Below are positions 28,297 to 32,681 of a stretch of 32,681 nucleotides of DNA, one piece after another. Position 1 is the stretch's first letter, and each line of letters starts with the position of its first letter. This DNA comes from Lentisphaerota bacterium (GTDB lineage Bacteria; Verrucomicrobiota; Lentisphaeria; Oligosphaerales; JABHEG01). A program made the position numbers and the translations under genes. Location of the stretch: the NCBI GenBank assembly GCA_018676675.1, contig JABHEG010000058.1, positions 1 to 32,681 on the forward strand, given 5' to 3'. Under the pieces are notes generated by a model. It was not told the DNA's origin and did no database searches. It worked only from the letters and a program-made list of their open reading frames with translations.

Positions 28297-29229
28297 CTAT
28301 GCGTTCTTGCCGCTCCGCTCCAGCAGGCCATTCACGTGAAACCGGAGGCCGTCCTCAATCGATGTGGATGGAACGCTGAGCCCGGCCCCCGCCAGGGGGG
28401 CGAGATCATAGATACGGTGACAGAGGAACGACGCGCGTTCCGGATGCTCGGCCAGGTAAGCGTCGCCGGGGATCTCCTCCACGTTCAGTCCGACCCCGAG
28501 CACGTCGGCCACAATCTGGTAATACCGGCGCGATTCGATGATATCGGGGCCGGCAGTGTTGAAGATCCGACCGTCTGCGGCGCTGTTCCCGGCAACACTG
28601 AGAATGGTCTCGGCAAGGTCCCCGGCCAGAATGGGTTGCTGCAGAAAATGTCCACCACCCACAAGCTGAATCGGCGCTCCCGCTCGCAACGTTCTGATCA
28701 GGTCCGGATCACGGCCATGCAATGGCAGACAGCCAAGCTCAGAGGTCGGCCCATAGATATGACAGGGGCGCACCACCGCCCAGGAAAAGCCTTGCGTGTC
28801 CCCCTCAACCAACTCGAGCTCACACAACCGCTTCCTCGAGCCATAGGCAGAGAACCCATCCTCAAGTGTCAGGAAGTGGTCGCTCTCGGCGGGTTGTGGG
28901 AAGCGCCGGTGGAAGGGATGGAAGACGAAGTCGGTAGAGACGAGAACGAAACATGCGGTCCGATCGCGGAACAATCGGATGTCTTGCCGGATGTCCGGCA
29001 CGTCATAGCAGATGCAGTCCACCACGAGGTCCCACGTCATGCCTGCCCCGACCACTGCCGCCTCCAAGGCGCCGTCGTCATGGCGATCGGCCACGAGCGA
29101 TGTCACGCCTTCAGGCAACGGACGCTTACCACGCGTGACCGCCCACACGGCATGCCCATCGGCCAGGGCGGCCCTGGCAACAGCCCCGCTGACGTGGCCG
29201 CTGCCACCGATGATCAGGATATCCATCAT
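28297..29229 (-). CDS. NAD-dependent epimerase/dehydratase (SDR family)
   Basis: This is a cytoplasmic short-chain dehydrogenase of the extended or atypical type, expected to epimerise or reduce a sugar or nucleotide-sugar. The nucleotide-binding glycine-rich loop IIGGSGHVSG is at 6-15. The catalytic Ser is near Ser98 in LVSTD, and Y-x-x-x-K is Tyr129/Lys133 (YGSRK). The segment RPCHIYGP follows, as in extended SDRs. The length of 310 residues is normal. The ATG at 29229 is 3 bp after the stop of the sensor gene, and its ribosome binding site AGGAG overlaps that stop region, so the two genes are probably translationally coupled. An ATG at 29226 is an alternative start. The pairing of a sugar epimerase with a sensor is unexplained. 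Confidence 0.85.
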   Translation of the reverse strand: MMDILIIGGSGHVSGAVARAALADGHAVWAVTRGKRPLPEGVTSLVADRHDDGALEAAVVGAGMTWDLVVDCICYDVPDIRQDIRLFRDRTACFVLVSTDFVFHPFHRRFPQPAESDHFLTLEDGFSAYGSRKRLCELELVEGDTQGFSWAVVRPCHIYGPTSELGCLPLHGRDPDLIRTLRAGAPIQLVGGGHFLQQPILAGDLAETILSVAGNSAADGRIFNTAGPDIIESRRYYQIVADVLGVGLNVEEIPGDAYLAEHPERASFLCHRIYDLAPLAGAGLSVPSTSIEDGLRFHVNGLLERSGKNA

Positions 29230-29232
29230 CCC

Positions 29233-31950
29233 TCACTCCTGTTCAGTGATGTCCAAGGCGGTGAAGACGACTCCTGCGCCCAAGTTCCCCGGGTCGATCG
29301 GTGCCGAACTCAGAAGTACGTCCACAGCGGTCCCATCCTTCCGCCGAAACTGAGTTCTGACTTCCCCCACCCCGTGCTCCTGTATCTGGGCATACTTCAC
29401 GTCCCCGACTCGCCGATGTTCTTCATCCGAGAGATACATCTGTCTGGAATCCATACCCGGGAACTCATCCACGCCGTAACCGGTCATCTTTGCCAGCCGT
29501 TCATTCCCCCAATTCAGCACGCGATTGGTGACCACCCCGATCCCCACCGGGGCTGCCTCAAAGACGCCTCGCAGCATGGCTTCACTGCGCTTCAGTGCCT
29601 GCTCTGACTCCTTGCGATCAGTGATGTCAGTGTTGATGTGAATCAAGCGGATGAGCTCACCAGCATCATCAAGAATGGGCGTGCAGGAGACGAGAAACGT
29701 GCGTTCCAGCGCCTCCATTTCCATCTCGCGGGCCACGAGCGGTCCAGAGGGACTCAATGCTTCCATGGGACATCCCGCGGGGGGAAGATCACTCCCGTAG
29801 AACAACTCACAGCACTTCTCCCCCAGCACGTCATCCAGCGACTTCCCCAACAGATCAAGGGCAGCTCGATTCGCCTGCAGCACATGGTGTTCCGGGTCCA
29901 GGATGAACGCCGGCTGGCCAATCGCCTGGAAGATGTCTTCCCACTCGCGGCGGGCCTCACGCAACGCGCCCTCCGTTCGCGTCCGTTCGGTGACATCTCG
30001 CTGCACGCCGACATACCACTGCACGTGCCCCCCGTCGTCCCGTACCGGCGTGACCCTGAACTCACAGATGAACGTGCTGCCGTCCTTCCTGCGGTTGAGG
30101 CGCGTTCCCGTGTACGACTTGCCCCGGGAAACTGCTGCGTACAACTCCTGTTGAATGGCATCACCTGCCGGGTCGGCGTTAAAGACATCCGGCGTCTTCC
30201 CGAGCAACTCGCACTTCCCGTACCCGAACAACTCCTGAGCAGCCCGGTTGGCGTAGACGATGTGGAAGTCGGTGTCTGTGACCAGAATCGAGTCAGACGC
30301 TTGTTCTGCTACGGTCCCGAGGAGTCGGGCTTCCCCCTCTGCCTGCACGCGTTCGGTGCTGTCAATGATGAATCCCTCGATGCCGGTCACTTCACCCGCC
30401 TCCGTGACCGGATGCGCCACATAGGTGTGGTAACCCACCGTGCCGTCCGTGCGTTGCCTGCTGAACGCTCCTGACAGGTAGTCCTCGTCCCCCCGCATGA
30501 TCGCGGCAACGAACTCTCGTGCCCTCCCGACATCGTCGGACGTCTGTATCGTGTCGAAGTGCTTCCCCACGACCTCGTCGGCTCCCGAGAGCGCGTACAA
30601 GCCGAGCCATGCAGCGTTCACGTCGCGGATGATACCATCCTTGTCAATGAAGAAGTACCCGGCATCGGTGTTTTGCACGATGCCGCGGAAGCGGGACTCG
30701 CTGTCTCGCAGCCTGTCGAGAGCCTGTTCCCTTGCCGTCACATCAATGTGCTGTATCGCCGCGTTGGTGACGTTACCGTTCGTGTCCCTGATGGCGAAGA
30801 CTGTGACATCGAGGACGACCGACGCCGTCTGCACCAGACTGATGCAATTGAGCCGGGAGCTATCGTACTCGATGGTGAACCGTGCGGTTGTGCCTTCGCT
30901 GAAGACCGCCCTGACGGCAGGCATGTGGCCCTGCTCTTCGACAATGCTGTCCGCGAGTATGTTGTACTTGCCGACTACTTCCTCCGCCGTGACACCCAGC
31001 AGGTCTTCACATGCCTTGTTCAGCCGGATCAACGTCCCCCGTGCGTCCGCAATCCACATGGGGTATGGGCTCTGTTCGATGATGTTGTCGAGGAAGGCGC
31101 GGGAGTCCCGCAAGTCCGCATCGGCCCGTCTGCGTTCGGTGATGTCGTGCCCAATCCCGCGCATGAACACGGCCTGACCACCCTCGTCACGCTGCACTTC
31201 GCCACAGGCGTGGATGACCCGCTCTTCGCCGGTGCGCAAGACAATGCGAAACTCCATATCGAACGGAGCATCTTCCCTTACCGAGGCTTCAAGGGCAAGG
31301 CTGACGCGACGACGGTCTGCCGGATGAATGATCCTCAGTACAACCCGGAATGCCAAAGCGTTGACGCCTTCCTCAACTCCCCACATGCGCCGCATCTCAT
31401 CAGAAGCGGTGATATCGTTGCGGCGCACGTCCCAACGCCAGTTGCCAACGTGAGCAATTCGCTGAGCTTCGGTCAGTTCGTAGCGGCTCTCTCTGAGCGC
31501 GGCTGTGCGATCAGCGACCAATCGCTCAAGTCCCTCTTTACGGCGCTCTTCCTGTGCCCGGAGACGTTCGAACTCATCCTCGCGCTCCTTCTCCAAGACA
31601 GCCATGCCGACGACTCTTACCAACGCCTCGCCTGTGATCGGCTTGGGCAAATAGTCGAACGCTTTCTCGCGCACGGCGGCGGCAGCCGTGTCCAGACTCG
31701 GCTCTCCCGTCATGACGATCACGGGAACGCGAGGTGCGCTCTGATGGACCGCACGAAGCAACTCGATCCCATCGCGGTGCGGAAGAATGATATCAGTCAC
31801 CACAACATCGATGTCGTTCGCCTCGAACGCGGCAAGGCCCTCCTCACCGTCGGCCGCGGTGATCACATCGTGCCCGGCGTCACTCAGGAAGGCGTCAAAG
31901 GTCAGGCGCAGGCTCTTCTCGTCGTCGACGACCAGAATCCGCGTCGTCAT
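29233..31950 (-). CDS. Response regulator with six PAS domains and no output domain
   Basis: This is a cytoplasmic signalling protein of 905 residues. A receiver domain (1-118) has the acidic pair Asp9/Asp10, phospho-acceptor Asp53, Thr81 and Lys103. A coiled-coil-like segment (118-165) follows, then six PAS/PAC units at about 165-275, 285-405, 415-535, 540-655, 665-780 and 790-905. Each ends in a D-I/V/S-T-E/D/A-R/Q type cap. The fifth carries GEKCCELFYG and GCPMEA, a Cys motif seen in some PAS domains. The protein stops directly after the last cap, where a histidine kinase or GGDEF domain would normally begin. I chose the ATG at 31950, which has GGGAG 9 nt upstream; longer frames reach 32133. 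It may signal through a partner or be a truncated kinase. Confidence 0.85.
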   Translation of the reverse strand: MTTRILVVDDEKSLRLTFDAFLSDAGHDVITAADGEEGLAAFEANDIDVVVTDIILPHRDGIELLRAVHQSAPRVPVIVMTGEPSLDTAAAAVREKAFDYLPKPITGEALVRVVGMAVLEKEREDEFERLRAQEERRKEGLERLVADRTAALRESRYELTEAQRIAHVGNWRWDVRRNDITASDEMRRMWGVEEGVNALAFRVVLRIIHPADRRRVSLALEASVREDAPFDMEFRIVLRTGEERVIHACGEVQRDEGGQAVFMRGIGHDITERRRADADLRDSRAFLDNIIEQSPYPMWIADARGTLIRLNKACEDLLGVTAEEVVGKYNILADSIVEEQGHMPAVRAVFSEGTTARFTIEYDSSRLNCISLVQTASVVLDVTVFAIRDTNGNVTNAAIQHIDVTAREQALDRLRDSESRFRGIVQNTDAGYFFIDKDGIIRDVNAAWLGLYALSGADEVVGKHFDTIQTSDDVGRAREFVAAIMRGDEDYLSGAFSRQRTDGTVGYHTYVAHPVTEAGEVTGIEGFIIDSTERVQAEGEARLLGTVAEQASDSILVTDTDFHIVYANRAAQELFGYGKCELLGKTPDVFNADPAGDAIQQELYAAVSRGKSYTGTRLNRRKDGSTFICEFRVTPVRDDGGHVQWYVGVQRDVTERTRTEGALREARREWEDIFQAIGQPAFILDPEHHVLQANRAALDLLGKSLDDVLGEKCCELFYGSDLPPAGCPMEALSPSGPLVAREMEMEALERTFLVSCTPILDDAGELIRLIHINTDITDRKESEQALKRSEAMLRGVFEAAPVGIGVVTNRVLNWGNERLAKMTGYGVDEFPGMDSRQMYLSDEEHRRVGDVKYAQIQEHGVGEVRTQFRRKDGTAVDVLLSSAPIDPGNLGAGVVFTALDITEQE

Positions 31951-32170
31951 GGGTCCATCTCCCGCTTCGGAACTCGTCATGGAACAGCCGTCCGCTCCGC
32001 AATCGCCTCGCATGAGCCAACTGCAGCGATGCGTGATTGCCCAAACAGTGTCCCCGCCCTGCCCCATACCAAAACCTATGCGGATGGATCGCCAATGCAA
32101 GGAAGCCGCTCCGCCAAGGCATGGATGTCCCACGGCTCAGAGAAGCGGAAAAATCAGGCAGTGCGACCAG

Positions 32171-32462
32171 GGAAAATGGCGGAGAGGGTGGGGTTGACGG
32201 GCGCAACGAGCGCCCTGCCCCTCAACAAGTTCGGGGCCCGTCTCGGGCGCAAACGCACCCTCGGCTCGAACCCACGGGGGATCACTCAACACGGCAGGAC
32301 GACAAGGAAAATGGCGGAGAGGGTGGGGTTGACGGGCGCAACGAGCGCCCTGCCCCTCAGCAAGTTCGGGGCCCGTCTCGGGCGCAAACGCACCCTCGGC
32401 TCGAACCCACGGGGGATCACTCAACACGGCAGGACGACAAGGAAAATGGCGGAGAGGGTGGG
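32171..32462 (-). repeat. Tandem repeats, 135-bp period, derived from a tRNA-Ser 3' end
   Basis: Copy 1 (32171-32305) and copy 2 (32306-32440) differ at a single base; a third, partial copy starts at 32441. On the minus strand each full copy contains GTGGGTTCGAGCC and, about 70 nt later, CCCACCCTCTCCGCCA. These are the two parts of the T-arm and CCA end of a typical bacterial tRNA-Ser, interrupted by a hairpin-rich insert. The third copy keeps GAATCCCACCCTCTCCGCCA, the uninterrupted last 20 bases of such a tRNA, before diverging. No complete tRNA is present. Confidence 0.75.
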
Positions 32463-32637
32463 ATTCTCAGCCATGGACCCTTATCAAGCTGTCGCAAGTG
32501 TCTGCTTCCGCCTTGTTTAGAAGCGGTTATGGTTTTTGCATGGAGAGGCCGTCAATGTCGCCGACATGGATTGTATGGGGAAATATAGGGCCAAACTGAT
32601 AATGAACAAGTAACACATCAAGGCCCTCTCCGCCATT
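32445..32637. repeat. Inverted pair of tRNA-Ser 3'-end fragments
   Basis: AATGGCGGAGAGGG at 32445-32458 is repeated in inverse orientation at 32624-32637 (14 of 14 bases). The 193-bp segment between the outer ends contains no gene. Fragments of a tRNA 3' end in both orientations suggest attachment-site remnants or a small element with terminal inverted repeats. Confidence 0.55.
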
Positions 32638-32681
32638 CAGAGCGGGTCATAAAGCCAAGCGCACGGTCCAAGGTTGACTCC

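Larger units (their letters stand above)
31951..32681. other. 731-bp non-coding right end
   Basis: No gene is supported. The first 200 bp are the presumed promoter and leader of the minus-strand sensor gene, without an obvious -35/-10 pair. The remainder holds tRNA-Ser-derived repeats. Frames here that read MAERVG or WRRG followed by SNPR are antisense readings of tRNA-Ser sequence and are not genes. Confidence 0.6.

Noticed and set aside
28129..29607. A 492-codon plus-strand frame opposite the epimerase and sensor genes
   Set aside because: Low-complexity, no domain, begins inside the inverted-repeat element and overlaps two well-supported minus-strand genes.
30559..32520. A 653-codon plus-strand open frame opposite the REC-PAS gene
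   Set aside because: It is antisense to a protein with clear REC and PAS motifs, has no recognisable domain, and runs through tRNA-derived repeats. GC-rich codon bias keeps such frames open.
32037..32588. Frames reading MAERVG and SNPRG in the right-end repeats
   Set aside because: They are the known artefact of translating the antisense strand of a tRNA-Ser 3' end.
32542..32635. A functional tRNA-Ser
   Set aside because: An acceptor stem and CCA are present, but there is no T-loop, D-arm or plausible anticodon arm.

Overview
The window is GC-rich bacterial DNA. It has strong purine-rich ribosome binding sites, secreted glycosidases, a Gfo/Idh/MocA oxidoreductase, a long exported protein built from carboxypeptidase-regulatory-like repeats, and small secreted proteins ending in F-x-Y-G. 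Together these suggest an environmental glycan degrader of the PVC group (Planctomycetes, Lentisphaerae, Verrucomicrobia) or a similar metagenomic lineage. This is inferred from gene content; no rRNA or other phylogenetic marker is present.

Layout. Bases 1-5740: murJ (lipid II flippase), an SGNH/GDSL hydrolase, a convergent Gfo/Idh/MocA oxidoreductase and a GT4 glycosyltransferase. Bases 5741-9887: a D-xylose-type ABC importer operon, xylF-xylG-xylH, behind a promoter with a TATAAT box and a near-palindromic LacI-type operator. Bases 9888-16658: small proteins of unknown function. Two of them (10123-10836 and 12695-13867) share a C-terminal domain and an unusual conserved RNA-like motif at their 3' ends. 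An amidohydrolase on the minus strand and the 818-residue repeat protein with a cysteine-less thioredoxin-like end are also here. Bases 16704-31950: six genes, all on the minus strand. In transcription order they are a REC-PASx6 sensor without output domain, an SDR epimerase, a GH95 fucosidase-type enzyme, a GH2 beta-galactosidase, a secreted mutarotase-like beta-protein and a secreted 1300-residue clan-A glycosidase. Bases 31951-32681: non-coding, with tandem repeats derived from the 3' end of a tRNA-Ser gene.

How the genes may work together (inference). The secreted glycosidase and its mutarotase-like partner would act outside the cytoplasm. The GH95 and GH2 enzymes lack visible signal peptides and would process imported, fucosylated and galactosylated oligosaccharides. 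XylFGH would import xylose. Fucose, galactose and xylose together are the side-chain sugars of fucogalacto-xyloglucan, so that polymer, or a mucin- or algal-type glycan, is a reasonable substrate guess. The PAS-rich response regulator at the head of the minus-strand run is the only visible candidate regulator.

The least explained signals are non-coding: the post-stop motif with a covarying hairpin (10831-10868 and 13862-13898); a 237-bp element with perfect 12-bp terminal inverted repeats and a cloverleaf core just upstream of the GH95 gene (28058-28294); a 13-bp inverted repeat that could form two exclusive structures behind xylH (9897-10020); and the tRNA-Ser-derived array at the right end.
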